Shown in pieces: positions 23,640 to 36,228 of a stretch of 64,000 nt of DNA (position 1 is its first letter; every line of letters starts with the position of its first letter). The translations under genes and the position numbers were made by a program. Source of the stretch: Parietaria judaica. Taxonomy: Eukaryota > Streptophyta > Magnoliopsida > Rosales > Urticaceae. The notes under the pieces were generated by a model, which saw only the letters and a list, made by a program, of their open reading frames with translations, had not been told where the DNA came from and did no database searches. Location: NCBI GenBank assembly GCA_954871525.1, contig OX940872.1:14283180-14347179 (forward strand). Reading direction: 5' to 3'.

Positions 23640-23966
23640 AACGTTAGTATTTTAATGTATTTTAAATCGCTCCAATAAAAACTAATTTTAGTCATAAACT
23701 TAATTAATATTAAAAAAAAAAACTACCAAAGTTCCCTATGATTATTAACTATCACCATAGACGGTTGGGAAGTACCAACTTTTGTGCAAGCTAACCCATT
23801 ATTTTTGGTTCTTTGGATCCTCTTGGAAACTTCTTCCTTGGGGAATAGTCATACTATGGTGATTCGCAGTCCATTTCCGAGATTCCTCTGTCCCCATATT
23901 ATTTTTGAACTATCACGGTGTCAAACCTTCCACAAGCACACCTTCCTTAGGGAATGGACATACTAG
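23640..23966 (-). mobile_element. leader fragment of the older minus-strand copia element (third piece)
   Basis: Reverse-complemented, this follows the plus-strand leader at about 29790-30110. Shared blocks are the accgtctatggtgataattaat region, the ttggttcttgggatcc counterpart, and the repeated gtcaccttcgtgtgacca-type segments. Together with 26530-26787 and 36229-37535 it reconstructs one leader read continuously on the minus strand, interrupted by two plus-strand insertions. Confidence 0.8.
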
Positions 23967-25698
23967 GGTGACATAATAATCATAATAAATGAACTTAAAA
24001 TGTCCGTGACCTGATCAACTGGGTGGGAGACCATTAATCGTATAAGGTCATTAATGTGACTAAGTGATAATCCTATTCTGGATTTTGTGTGTGTCACACT
24101 CACTAGAAGTGCATTAAGTATGAAGTGTCTTCATACTGGACTGGACCTGACTTAAACTCCGAAAGTTATCATATAAGACCGTCACTGATAACTTGGAGTT
24201 GAGTCACTAGTAGATGATCAAATGGATATTCGATCTAAGTCCTGAGTGATCTTGAGTCCAAGCTGCTGGCTTGATTGTTCTTTGATTTAACCGTTAAAGA
24301 ATACAAAGTATTACCGCTGTTCCCAACACTATTATTTTGGTAACATGATAGTCAGTAGTAAGGGTAGCTTGGTCATAGACATGGGCATCACACAGATCTC
24401 TTCAGAGTGATGATGATTCCCTTGATTGTCGGTGGTGAGAAGTGAGAGATACCCATGCACAACTTATGAATCGAAAACCATAAGTGGGTTACTCATAATA
24501 TTACCGACTGAGTCAAGGATGAAAATACAATGAGGGGCATAACGGTAGAAACCGCCTGCTCATTTGTGAATCATCAAGTGAAAGATAAATAACCCGAATT
24601 TTATTGTATCAATGGACACCCTGCTATTATAAAGGGAATAATATATACCGTATCACTAAAGAGTGCAGCCTCGGGTCTATAGTGGAATCACTTCGAGGTT
24701 TGACGAACAACTAGCAGTTCGTTGGAGCTTAAGTGATACGAGTCCATCGTCGCCAGGATAGCTCCGTAACGGATGATACGTACGTGATTAAAATACATTC
24801 TGGATAATTTTTAATCATTTGGCTTGACTTATAAAACTGAAAGTTCTGTGACAGACATCAGATAGTTTTATCGTAGGCGTGGCAAAAGTATCATATTTTG
24901 GTACACAAAATTAACTGATAAAAGAAAAATAGAATTTAGATTTTCTATCAGTACCATGTTGGTGGAAATTAAATTCTGAGCAGCTTTTCTTTTTGAACCA
25001 AGTCATTTCGACTTACGGTTAGTGATTTATGGATTTTCTAAGTTTGTGATCGGTTCGATAAGCTTTGAAATTAAATCACATGTCACGAATTTAAATGATG
25101 GTGTGGCACCATGAAATTTTTATGTGTGATATTGAGATCGGGATTTATTAATATAATTTAATTATTTGGATTTAATTATTAATATCTTATTAATAATTAA
25201 TAGATTTATATTAATAAATGAAAAATATATATTTATATATATTAATATGTGTAAATTCGAATTAGGGTTTAATATATGAAACCCTAGTTAAATTCAAATG
25301 GCATGATTTGGTATTTCTATATTTGCGGCATAAGTACCAAATGTTTTGGTATTTTGGCAAATCCCTAAAATCAATATTATCCATTGGATCGGTAATGATT
25401 TAATATCAACCGTTGGATTAGGATATTGATAAATTCAAAATTAATAACTTGGTGACCAAGTTCTATTTTTTGAATTTGATTAATTAATTGTATCCGTTAG
25501 ATCAATCTAAGATTTAATCTTTACCGTCGGATTAAAAAAATTAATTAATTATATATAAATCTATATATAATCGAATTATGGTTTAAGGATAAATTCAAAA
25601 AATGTTTTTCAATAAATCTTTTTATCCTAAACTAATTTGATCCATTAGATCGGTTTTAAGAATCATCTCAACCGTTGGATCTAGATAGTAATGATTCA

Positions 25699-25747
<49 letters not shown>

Positions 25748-26529
25748 AATTCGAATTTTATGATGATAAAAAGATAAGATTGGATTTTTGATTTATCTAA
25801 ATCTTTCTTATTTAATTAAATCCCTAATTAATTATATCCATTGGATTTAGATGAGATTAAATCTGGACCATTGGATTAAGATAATTAATTATATTTAATT
25901 AATAGAATTCGAAATTAGGGAGGGAATATCTCCAATTCGGTTACGGTTTTGAGCCTATAAATAGGAGGCTCATTCTACACATTTTTCACACCTTTCCCCA
26001 GAGAAAAATTAGAACTCTCCCTCTTCCTCAGGGTCTGCGAATTTTCTCTCTGATCTCTTTCTTCTGGTTCGGCTTAGGAGACTATTTCTCCGGAAGCTTA
26101 AAAAGAACCATCAGTTAAGATTTTGCGACGGAGTCCTGCCAGCGAAGCCCACGCTTTGGTACGAGGATTCCAAGAGAATATCCCGGAAGATCACGGGAGA
26201 TTCCCTCAGCATTGGCGGAGCCCTGCCCGATTCAGAGCGTGCAGCCGGAAATCGTCAAACAAGGTACGACCTTATGCATTGGGTTAATAAATGCAAACAT
26301 TAACTTCTTTCTATTTATTTCCTATTATGACTAGTTTATTAATAATGAGTTATGAATATTAAATTACATAATATTTATCAGATCTTGGGATATGGTAATT
26401 ATCCGATATTAGGACCGTTGTACGGATAACAAGTTTTTCCGCTCTAAAATAATTTTTTAAATGTTACCCGGACGGTTCGGAGGTATAAATCGTGATAATT
26501 ATACGGAATCCGAGACGTGATTTCCAACA
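23967..26529 (+). mobile_element. copia solo LTR, 5'-truncated (plus strand)
   Basis: This follows the 3' LTR at 33432-36228 from about its base 230 to its end (gtgatttccaaca). It lacks the first part of the LTR and a few bases of flank at its left edge. There is a TATA box at 25956-25965 (tataaatagg), the gacggagtcctgcc leader block, and a long (TA) microsatellite at about 25706-25744. On both sides lies minus-strand leader that is contiguous in the intact copy, so this is an insertion into the older element. No gag or pol is attached. Confidence 0.85.
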
Positions 26530-26787
26530 GTATGGTCAACAGACCTTGTGACAGTATTTACGGAGACCTTTGTTTTATTCTTACCTGCCATTGTTTTTAG
26601 AAAATAACCTTTTTCATTTCCAAGTTATGAAAAACTTTTTATAAACTATCAATTAATGTCACATTAAAAGTTTATATCTTTTTTTTATTTATTAAATTAC
26701 ATAATCATAAATAAGCATATGTTTATGTTTATTATTTTGTCAGTAATGATATATCAAATAGTACGCTCTCTAGGTAGATGAGATGGG
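26530..26787 (-). mobile_element. leader fragment of the older minus-strand copia element (second piece)
   Basis: The reverse complement matches plus-strand leader at about 29530-29800 (cagaccttgtgacagta, gagacctttt, tgccattgttt, then catctacct). It ends at 26783-26787 with atggg. The same 5 bases follow the right end of the nested element at 36229-36233, and the leader resumes there. Confidence 0.85.
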
Positions 26788-28532
26788 TGATGGACATATG
26801 TGTCCATAAATAAGATATTTATCCATTTGTAAAAGATTATGACAAGTCGTTGAATAAAGTTGATGCTTATTATGTTAATCTTATTATAGTTTCTTGTAGA
26901 GTAAAATAAAATGTTTGATTCCTTAGTTCATAAAGGATGCAGTTATGTTATTATTATCAACAGAGTCAATGCGAGGAAGAATTAATAATCATAATAAATG
27001 AACTTAAAACGTCCATGACCTGATTAACTGGGTGGGAGCCTATTAATCGTGTAAGGTCATTAATGTGACTAAGTGACAATCCTATTCTGGTTTATATGTG
27101 TGTAACACTCACTAGAAGTGCATTAAGTATGAAGCGTCTTCATACTAGACTGGACCTGACTTAAACTCAAGAAGTTATCATATAAGACCTTCACTGATAA
27201 CTTGTAGTTGCGTCACAAAATGATAATCAAATAGATATTAGTTCCAAGTCCTGAGTGATCATGAGTCCGAGCTACTGGCCTGATTGTTCTTTGATTTAAC
27301 CGTTAAAGAACACTAGATATTACCACTGTTCCCAACACTATTATTTTGGGAACATGATAGTCAGTAGTAAGGATGGCTTGATCCTAGACATGGGCATCAC
27401 GCAGCTCTCTTCAGAGTCATGATGATTCCCTTGGTTGTCAGTGGTGAGAAGTGAGAGGTACCCGTGCTCAACTTATGAATCGAAACCATAAGTGGGTTGC
27501 TCATAATATTACTGCCTGAGTCAAGGATGAAAATGCAATGAGGTGCATTATGGTAAAAATCGCCTGCTCATGTGTGAGTCATCAAGTGAAAGGACAATAA
27601 CCTGAATTTGATTGTATCAATAGACCCGAGGCTGCACTCTTTAGTGATACGGTATATATTATTCCCTTATAACAGCAGGGTGTCCATTAGATTTAATCAA
27701 ATACCGATTATTGTCCTTTCACTTGATGACTCACACATGAGCAAGCGGTTTTTACCGTAATGCCCCTCAATGCATTTTCATCCTTGACTCAGCAAGTAAT
27801 TTTATGAGCAACCCACTTATGGTTTCGATACATAAGTTGCGCACGGGTACCTATTACTTCTCGCCGCTTACAACCAAGGGAATTATCATGACTCTGAAGA
27901 GATCTGTGTGATGCCCATGTCTATGCTTAAGCTATCCTTACTACTGACTATCATGTTCCCAAAATAATAGTGTTGGGAACTGCGGTAATATCTTGTGTTC
28001 TTTAACGGTTAAATCAAAGAACAATCAAGTCAGTAGCTCGGACTCATGATCACTCAGGACTTGGAACTAATATCCATTTGATCATCATTTTGTGACTCAA
28101 CTACAAGTTATCAATGACGGTCTTATATGACAACTTCTCGAGTTTAAGTCAGGTCCGGTCCAGTATGAAGACGCTTCATACTTAATGCACTTCTAGTGAG
28201 TGTGACACACACATAATCCAGAATAGGATAGTCACTTAGTCACATTAATGACCTTACCGATTAATGGGCTCCCACCCAGTTAATCAGGTGACGGACGTTT
28301 TAAGTTAATTTATTATGCTTATTAATTCTTCCTCACATGACTCTGTTGTGATAATAATAACATAATTGCATCCTTTATGAACTAAGGAATCAAACTTTCT
28401 ATTTTACTCTACCAGAAACTATAATAAGATTAACATAATAAGTACCATCTTTATTCAACGACTTGTCATAATCCTTTAAAAATGGATAAATATCTTGTTT
28501 AAGGACACACATGTCCAACACGATTTCCAACA
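26788..28532. repeat. 5' LTR rearranged into an inverted repeat (840-bp arms)
   Basis: 26788-27627 is the first 840 bp of the LTR in normal orientation. The direction then switches: 27628-28520 is LTR sequence in reverse complement, ending tgtccaaca (28512-28520), the inverse of the LTR start TGTTGGACA. After one extra base come the last bases of the LTR in normal orientation (gatttccaaca, to 28532), then the primer site. The inverted arm reaches about 80 bp deeper into the LTR (gaggctgcactctttag) than the direct arm, so the centre is asymmetric. The TATA/R/U5 part present in the 3' LTR is absent, so this LTR should not support normal transcription. Confidence 0.9.
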
Positions 28533-28534
28533 AT

Positions 28535-28547
28535 TGGTATCAGATCC
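28535..28547 (+). promoter_or_regulatory. primer-binding site (initiator tRNA-Met type)
   Basis: tggtatcagatcc lies 2 bases after the LTR end. It matches the usual plant copia TGGTATCAGAGC site, with one change. An older, inverted copy has the related atcagagccatag on the minus strand near 37306-37294. Confidence 0.85.
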
Positions 28548-30329
28548 AAGGTTCGAGGATAAATAATTACGTAATTTAATTTAACGGTTTAAACAACGAA
28601 TTATTTGATGAATAAATTAATAATTAAAATTGAAATTAATTTTCTAGATATTTTAATATTAATTTAAAATTAGATTATTTCCCGACCCGAAATAATGGAG
28701 GACCAGGGGCTGCTGCTGCAGCCCCAGGGTCGAACCCTAGTTGCCACAGGCTTGGCCCGTGGCAAGGCCTACGGCGAAACCCTAGCGGGTTGCCCTGGCA
28801 CGTCCGCGCATGGGCATCGCGCGCTAGCCTGCGGGCCCAGCATGAGGCGTGCGCTGCCTTGGCCTTCCCGAAGTGCTGGGCGCGGGTTTTTCCCAGGGTG
28901 GTGGGCCTAGGCTTAGGCCCGGAGGGCCCACGTACAATAATTTAATTATGGGTCGGAATTTTATTCCGACCCGGTACCCTATGAATAATTAAATATTAAT
29001 TATTATTGAAATTAAATAATTATGAATTAAATTAATAATGATTAATTAATTGAATATAAAATATGGATGTTATTTATGGATACATAATATTGACTTATTT
29101 TATATAATTCATAAAATTAAATATGGATATTATATAAAAATTAAATAATATTGTCTTATTTAATATTAAAGTATGGATGATAATTCTTAGGAATGATATC
29201 ATTGACTTATTTTAAAATTTTATAAATAATTATAGATAATTCATGAAGTAATTTAATGATTATTCTTGATGAATGAGAATCATTAAAATCTAATTATATA
29301 TATTCATCATAGATATAATTTGTTATAACCTATTTTCATAACACGTAAACATAGTGCCTATGTTTTATCATTATTAATATGTCGAATTAAGGATAGATAT
29401 AAATAATAAAGTGTAAATGTAAAGTGTTCATTATTAGTCGGAAAAATCTCAATCATACAATCTTGTCTGAAGAAGAGGGAATCAAAAGTGGGGCCGTTTC
29501 ACCATCCACATCTGGGTGATCGGTTAGGACCCCTCCCATCTACCTGGAGAAAGTATGATTGACCTATCACTACCGAGAAAATGATGAACACTATAATCAT
29601 TGAGGCTTACTATGAAATTATGTGTCGTAATTAACAAAGCCAAAATATAAACTTTTATTGTGTCATTAATAGAAAGTTTATAATAAGTTTTAAATAACTT
29701 AGTTTAACAAATTTAAAAACGTTAATTCAATTAAAACAATGGCAAGTGTAGAATATGTCAAAAGGTCTCCATTATTACTGTCACAAGGTCTGCTAACCAC
29801 ACCGCCTCGAGTCACCTTCGTGTGACCACTCCTCAAGAAAGGTGTACTTGTTGAAAGTTTGAGACCGTGATAGTTCCAAGAGAGTATGGGGACGGAGAAA
29901 TCTTGGAAATGGACCGCGAGTCATCTTCGTAGGACCATTCCTTAAGGACGACGTTTCCAAGAGGATCCCAAGAACCAAAAATAATAGGTTAAGCTTGCAC
30001 GGAAGTTGGTGCTTCCCGACCGTCTATGGTGATAATTAATAATCATAGGAACTCGGTAGTTCTTATTGTGAATATTAATTAAGTTTATGACTAAAACTTA
30101 GTTTAGCCAAACTACGTAGTTGATACCGCGAGTCACCTTCTTGTGACCATGCCTTAAGGACGGCAACGATGTGTACAGTCGGCTAAATTATCACGAAATA
30201 GTTAAAGGGTTTAGTTAACATTTTCCCGAGAACATGTTTGCATCATGTAACTATTTGGAACCAATAATTTACCTAAAACATTCTACCTAATAAAGTTTAA
30301 TAAGTTTTTTTTTTCAATATCAGTTTAAA
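28548..30329 (+). other. copia 5' leader with GC-rich block
   Basis: Long untranslated leader before gag. A GC-rich segment (about 28690-28935) sits in AT-rich surroundings; the 71-codon frame in it has no recognised domain. From 29790 to 30150 the motif cgagtcaccttcgtgtgacca recurs in about four imperfect copies (near 29808, 29917 and 30128), each followed by cctcaagaa/ccttaagga. The inverted older copy preserves the same GC-rich block at about 36830-37130. Confidence 0.65.
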
Positions 30330-31124
30330 ATGTCGAATCCTATCATGTCACTGCTTTCGAACAACACTCTACACGGAAGTAAATTTCCGAAATTGAAAAG
30401 CAACATCAACATTGTCCTTATCAATGAGAACATTCTTTTTGTTCTTACTGATGAGTGTCCCACTGCATTGGCAGCTAATAGCGCCAGAGGTGTAAAGGAA
30501 CTCTATGATTCTTGGATACATGCGAACAATCGTGCTAAGGCATACATGCTAGCTAGCATGACAGACTCGCTGAGAATCAAGTTAGAAGTGAAGGACACTA
30601 CTTATGAGATCATGGAATCCATCCAAGGGATGTATGGTAAGCAGTCTGAGCAAGCTCAACATGATGCGACTCGTCGTTACATGAATGCCAAAATGAAATC
30701 AGGTACGTATGTTCGTGATCATGTCATGAGCATGACGAACTGGTTCAATGAGGCTGAGCTGCACGAGGCCGAGGTGGATGAGAAATCTCATATAAGCATC
30801 ATCCTTAATTCGTTGTCACCTGAGTTCGTTCCATTCACCAGCAATTACATTATGAACAAACTGAAATATGGTTTGACAAAGTTGATCAATGAATTGCAAA
30901 CCTTTGAGGACATTTCGGGTCGAATCAAGAAGAAATCCGAACTGAACGTGGCGTTCAGGAAAGGATCCTCTTCGAAGAACCCGAAGATGAAGAAAAGGCC
31001 CGGTCCTAAGAAAAAGTGGGGAAAGAATTTCCAGCCAAAGACAGGGGGCAAGAAAGCTGCTGATAAAGGAAGATGCTTCCTTTGCAAGGAAATGGGACAT
31101 TCGAAAAAGGATTATCCCAAGTGA
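30330..31124 (+). CDS. copia Gag, open reading frame with damaged zinc knuckle
   Basis: Gag-like protein of 264 codons, the capsid/nucleocapsid precursor of a copia element. Central motifs include ELYDSWIHANNRAKAYMLASM and ILNSLSPEFVPF, typical of the plant copia Gag (UBN2/Retrotran_gag_2-type) domain. A basic tail precedes CFLCKEMGHSKKDYPK, a CCHC zinc knuckle whose last cysteine is replaced by tyrosine. The frame starts with ATG after AT-rich leader and ends at TGA right after the knuckle, where intact copia elements continue into protease. It is open although the downstream pol has several stops. It is probably a relic rather than an active gene. Confidence 0.75.
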   Translation: MSNPIMSLLSNNTLHGSKFPKLKSNINIVLINENILFVLTDECPTALAANSARGVKELYDSWIHANNRAKAYMLASMTDSLRIKLEVKDTTYEIMESIQGMYGKQSEQAQHDATRRYMNAKMKSGTYVRDHVMSMTNWFNEAELHEAEVDEKSHISIILNSLSPEFVPFTSNYIMNKLKYGLTKLINELQTFEDISGRIKKKSELNVAFRKGSSSKNPKMKKRPGPKKKWGKNFQPKTGGKKAADKGRCFLCKEMGHSKKDYPK

Positions 31125-31836
31125 AAAGAAGAATGAAACTGGTGTGTGTCTCACCCGATAAGTTTCTTAATACACATTTTGTTTTAGAAAGTATTTTCTC
31201 CAAAGATCTAAAACTGGAATATGTGACATTCTTTATTTTTCAGCAACAGCTAAGGAGTAATTTCCAGAAGACATCCGAGAGTCTCGGAGAACCCTAACAG
31301 GCGGAATAAGAAGGATCAATTTTTACTCAATTTTTTTATGTATGGATCTCATTAATTGAAGGGCGAGTTGAAAACCCTTCAATTTTTTATTTTTTTATCA
31401 ATTTGACAATTTTTAGTTAAATAAATTTCTTTTTCTGATCCTATACTTCTTGAGTAAATAACTGAGTTCTTCATTGCTTAGATAAACCCTTCATCAAGGG
31501 TTAATATCGAATCATAATGATAAAAAAATTCACTGTGATGGAAATATGAGACAATAAGTAAGGTTGTTGCTGTACCAAGTGACAAGTGGTCACAATAAAT
31601 AGACAACATTGATTGTTGTTATAATAGAGTGCGGAAACCACGGTCCCAGGATCATAACCAAGTGATAGTCAGATGTAGTGTGAGGTTAATTGATAGTTAA
31701 CAACACTACGAGTAATCGCGTTTAGAGTCTCATTAGAAACTCTGGGAATATTCAGACGTAGTGGGAGGTTCTTATGAACGGTTAAACACTACGAGTAAAC
31801 CTAGTTGGTATATGACCTAGATGTTTCAAAAACTAG
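31125..31836 (+). other. internal gap replacing protease-integrase
   Basis: About 700 bp separates the gag stop from the first recognisable RT sequence. An intact copia element needs roughly 2 kb here for protease and integrase, so a deletion is inferred. The text is AT-rich with cactacgagtaa repeated near 31704 and 31787. No conserved motif was found. Confidence 0.6.
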
Positions 31837-33430
31837 TGTTGAAGATCCCACGAGCTACAAGGAAGCAATGGTGGATCCTAATAAGGGAGAATGACAGGAA
31901 GCCACGAACCAAGAAATAGAATCAATGGATTCTAATAAATTCTGGGAACTTGTAAACCTACTGGATGGTTTCAAAAACATTGGGAATAAATGGGTATACA
32001 AGAGACAAAGACGAGTGGACGGGAAGGTTGAAACCTTCAATGTTAGACTAGTGGCAAAAGGTTTTACCCAGAGCAAATGTATTGGTTTTGATGAGACCTT
32101 CACTACAGTCGCTAAGTATAAGTCTATCTGGATTCTCATGGCCATAGCCTGTAGTCTCAATTATGAGATTTGGCAGATGGACATCGAAACCGCACTCGTG
32201 AATGGGTAAACTGACGAGAACATCTATATGGACCAACCAGAAGGGTTCGTGCAACAGGGTCAAGAAAGGAAAGTTTGCAGATTACTCAAGTCCATTTATG
32301 GATTGAAGCAAGCTTCAAGATCCTGGAATCTAAGGTTTGATGAGACTATCAAGACCTATGGATTCATTCAGAATGAAACTGAAACCTGCATTTACAAACT
32401 CAATGATGAGTCCGTTGAAATTTTTCTAGTTCTATACGTCGACGATATTCTTCTCATTGGAAACAGTGTGAAGAGATTATCGGACGTGAAAGTGTGGCTA
32501 TCTATGCAATTCCAAATGAAGGATATGGGAGAAGCCAGTTATGTTCTTGGGATCCGTATTTTTAGGGATCGCAATAACAGGTTTCTAGCCTTGTCGCAAG
32601 CAGCTTACATTGATAAGGTGCTTGAACGTTTTGCAATGACAATCTCCAAGGGCGGTAATTTACCGACCAGGCGTGGAGTGTTCCTTAGCAGGAAACAATG
32701 TCCAACTTCTCTGGAAGAGCAAGACGAGATGAGGCGGGTGCTCTATGCTTCAGCAGTGGGAAGTCTGATGTATGCTATGAAGTGTACTAGGCCAGACATC
32801 TGCTACGATGTGGGAATAGTTAGTAGATATCACTCCAACCCTAGTATGGCTCATTGGACTGCAATGAAAAATATTCTCAAGTATCTTCGGAGAACGAGAG
32901 ACTATATGTTAGTGTTTTCAGGTTCAGATCTGAATCCACTTAGATACACTAACTCAGACTTCATGTCTGACAAGGACGCGAGAAAGTCGACATCAAAACC
33001 AGTGCACACCCTTGCTAGTGGAGCGATATTCTGGAGAAGCGTAAAGCAATCCTATATCACAGATTCCACAGTGGAAGCTGAATATGTGGCTGCCTTTGAA
33101 GCAGCCACATAATCATTTTGACTAAAGAATTTCTACATGGAACTGGGTGTAGTCCCAGATGTAGATGGACCACAAACGCTGTATAGTGATAACATTGGCG
33201 CTGTGGCAAATTCTAAAGAGCCAAGAAACCATAACAAGTCAAAACATATAGAAAGGAAATACAATCTCATAAGAGAGATCATACGTCGTGGGGACGTACG
33301 GGTTGTAAAAATAGTTTCGGAAGACAATCTTGCTGATCCATTTACCAAGACGTTGCTAGAGAAAATATTCAGGAGGCATCTGGAAAATATGGGCGTGAAA
33401 GACATCTCTTCTTTAAGTAAAACTGCGAGA
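31837..33430 (+). pseudogene. copia reverse transcriptase-RNase H, with stops
   Basis: One frame covers most of RT and RNase H. In order: NKWVYKRQRRVDGKVE, RLVAKGFTQ, WQMDIETALVNG, YGLKQASRSWN, the catalytic YVDD at 32435-32446, FQMKDMGEASYVLGI, and the RNase H region (GSLMYAMKCTRPDICYDVG, then STVEAEYVAAFEAAT and ADPFTKTL). Stops are a TGA near 31888, a TAA near 32206 directly after LVNG, and TAA/TGA near 33110-33120. The catalytic pair DD is intact. The LIGN...LGI motifs suggest a Tork/TAR-like lineage. Coding sequence runs into a degenerate polypurine tract and then the LTR. Confidence 0.85.
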
Positions 33431-33431
33431 T

Positions 33432-36228
33432 TGTTGGACATATGTGTCCTTAAACAAGATATTTATCAATTTGTAAAAGATTATGACAAGTCGTTGAATA
33501 AAGATGATGTTTATTATGTTAATCTTATTATAGTTTCTGGTAGAGTAAAATAGAATGTTTGATTCCTTAGTTCATAAAGGATGCAATTATGTTATTATTA
33601 TCACAACAGAGTCGATTATGTTATTATTATCACAACAGAGTCGATGTGAGGAAGAATTAATAATCATAATAAATGAACTTAAAACGTCGATGACCTGATT
33701 AACTGGGTGGGAGCCCATTAATCGTGTAAGGTCATTAATGTGACTAAGTGACAATCCTATTCTGGATTATGTGTGTGTCACACTCACTAGAAGTGCATTA
33801 AGTATGAAGCGTCTTCATACCGGACTGGACCTGACTTAAACTCAAGAAGTTATCATATAAGACCGTCACTGATAACTTGTAGTTGAGTCACAAAATGATA
33901 ATCAAATGGATATTAGTTCTAAGTCCTGAGTGATCATGAGTCCGAGCTACTGGCCTGATTGTTCTTTGATTTAACCGTTAAAGAACACTAGATATTACCA
34001 CTGTTCCCGACACTATTATTTTGGGAACATGATAGTCAGTAGTAAGGATGGCTTGATCATAGACATGGGCATCACACAACTCTCTTCAGAGTCATGATGA
34101 TTCCCTTGGTTGTCAGTGGTGAGAAGTGAAAGGTACCCGTGTGCAGCTTATGAATCGAAACCATAAGTGGGTTGCTCATAATATTACTGCCTGAGTCAAC
34201 GATGAAAATGCAATGAGGGGCAATACGGTAAAAACCGCCTGCTCATGTGTGAGTCATCAAGTGAAAGGACAATAACCCGAATTTGATTGTATTAATGGAC
34301 ACCCTTATGTTATAAGGGAATAATATATACCGTATCACTAAAGAGTGCAGCCTCGGGTCTATAGTGGAATCACTTCGAGGTTTGACGAACAACTAGCAGT
34401 TCGTTTGAGCTTAAGTGATACGGGTCCATGGTCCCCAGGATAGCTCCGTAACGGATGATACTTACGTGATTAAAAATACATTCTGGATAATGTTTAATCA
34501 TTTGGCTCGACTTATAAAACTGACAATTCTGTGTCAGACGCCAGATAGTTTTATCGTCAGCGTGGCAAAAGTATCATATTTTGGTACACGTAATTAACTG
34601 ATAAAATTAAATTTAGAATTTAGATTTTCTAACAGCATCATGTTGTTGTATTAAATTCTAAGCAACTTTTCTTTTTGAACCAAGTCATTCAGACATACGG
34701 TTTGTGATTTATGGATTTTCTAAGTTTATGACTCGGTTCGATAAACTATGAAATTAAACCACATGTCACGAATTTAAATGATGGTGTGGCACCATGACAT
34801 GTAATTTGTGATATTGAGATCAGGTTTTATTGATATAGTTTAATTATTTGGATTTAATTATTAATATCTAATTAATAATTAATTAATAATTAAAAGATTT
34901 ATATTAATAAATAAAAATATATATTTATATATTGTTACATGTGTAAATTCAAACTAGGGTTTGGAGAATACAAACCCTAGCTAAATTCGAATATGAGGAT
35001 TGAATATTTTATATTTTCGGCATAACTACCTAATGTTTTGGTATTTTGGCAAAACCCTAAAGTCAATTTAATCCATTGGATTGGTTATGATTTAATATCA
35101 ACCGTTGGATTGAGATAATTTATTTGAACCCTAAATGTAATTCGAAATTGAAACTTGGTGACCAAGTTTAGGTATTTTGAATTTGCTTAATTAATTGTGT
35201 CCGTTGGATCGGTTTTGTGATTTAATCTTTACCGTCGGATTTGAAATTAATTAATATTATATATATATGATAATATAATTCGAATATAAATATGGATAAG
35301 AGTTTGAATTAGGGTTTTATAAAACCCTAGGGCATTTGACTATATCCCTAATTGATTTGATCCATTGGATTGGTTTAAGATTTATTTTTAACCATTGGAT
35401 CTAGATAATAATAAACAAATTCGAATTTTAATATGTATATATATATATGTAATTCGAATTTTATTAATACGATGATAAGATTAAATATTTTGATCTTATC
35501 ATGTATTATTATTTAATTAAATTCCTGATTAATTATATCCTTTGGATTTAGATGAGATTGAATCTGGACCATTGGATTGAAATAATTAATTATATTTAAT
35601 TAATAGAATTCGAATAAAGGGAGGGAAAATCTCCAAATTGGTTACAGCTTGAGCATATAAATAGGAGGCTCATTCTATACATTTTACACACCTTCCCCAG
35701 AGCAAAAACTCGAGCTCTCCCTCTCTCTTAAGGTTCCGCGAGTTTTCTGTTTCTAATCTCTCTTCTGGTTCGGCTTAGGAGATATTTTTCTCCGGTAGCT
35801 TTAAAAGAACCGTCAGTTAAATTTTGCGACGGAGTCCTGCCGGCGAAGCCCACGCTTCGGTACGAGGAGTCCAGGAGAATATCTTGGAAGATCACGGAAG
35901 TTTCCCTCAGCACCGGCGGAGCCCTTCCCAAGTCAGAACGCGCAGCTGGAATCGTCAACTGAGGTACGGCCTTATGCATTGGGTCAATAAATGCAACCAT
36001 TTACTACGTTCTATTTATTTCCTATTCGACTAGGTTATTAATAATGATTATGAAATATTAAATTTGAAATATTTATCAGATCTTAACGAAATGATTATTA
36101 CCCGATCTCTGTATCGTTGGTCCGGTAACTAGATTTTTGCTTTAAAATAATGTTTTAAATGTTACTGGGACGCCTCAGAGGTTATTATCGTGGTAAGGAA
36201 GTCGGACTCATACCACCTATTTCCAACA
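33432..36228 (+). mobile_element. 3' LTR of nested copia element (2797 bp)
   Basis: Starts TGTTGGACA and ends TTTCCAACA, a short perfect terminal inversion. The preceding ttaagtaaaactgcgagat is a damaged form of the plant copia polypurine tract (normally aagtgggagat). It contains a 29-bp tandem duplication (ttatgttattattatcac with acagagtcga, about 33583-33640), a TATA box at 35656-35665 (tataaatagg), and gacggagtcctgcc downstream. The 34415-34597 and 35728-36033 frames lie inside it and are not genes. Confidence 0.9.

Larger units (their letters stand above)
26788..36228 (+). mobile_element. nested Ty1/copia element with ATGGG target duplication
   Basis: The element starts TGATGGACATATG (26788; the 3' LTR has TGTTGGACATATG) and ends TTTCCAACA (36228). 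It is flanked by atggg at 26783-26787 and 36229-36233. Internal order: rearranged 5' LTR (26788-28532), tRNA-Met-type primer site (28535), long leader, gag (30330-31124), gap, RT-RNase H (31837-33430), degenerate polypurine tract (about 33413-33430), 3' LTR (33432-36228). Protease, integrase and the N-terminal part of RT are missing. It inserted into the leader of an inverted older copy of its own family. It cannot move autonomously. Confidence 0.9.

Noticed and set aside
28695..28910. GC-rich frame of 71 codons
   Set aside because: It lies in the untranslated leader of a copia element and has no domain. The inverted older copy does not conserve it as coding sequence.
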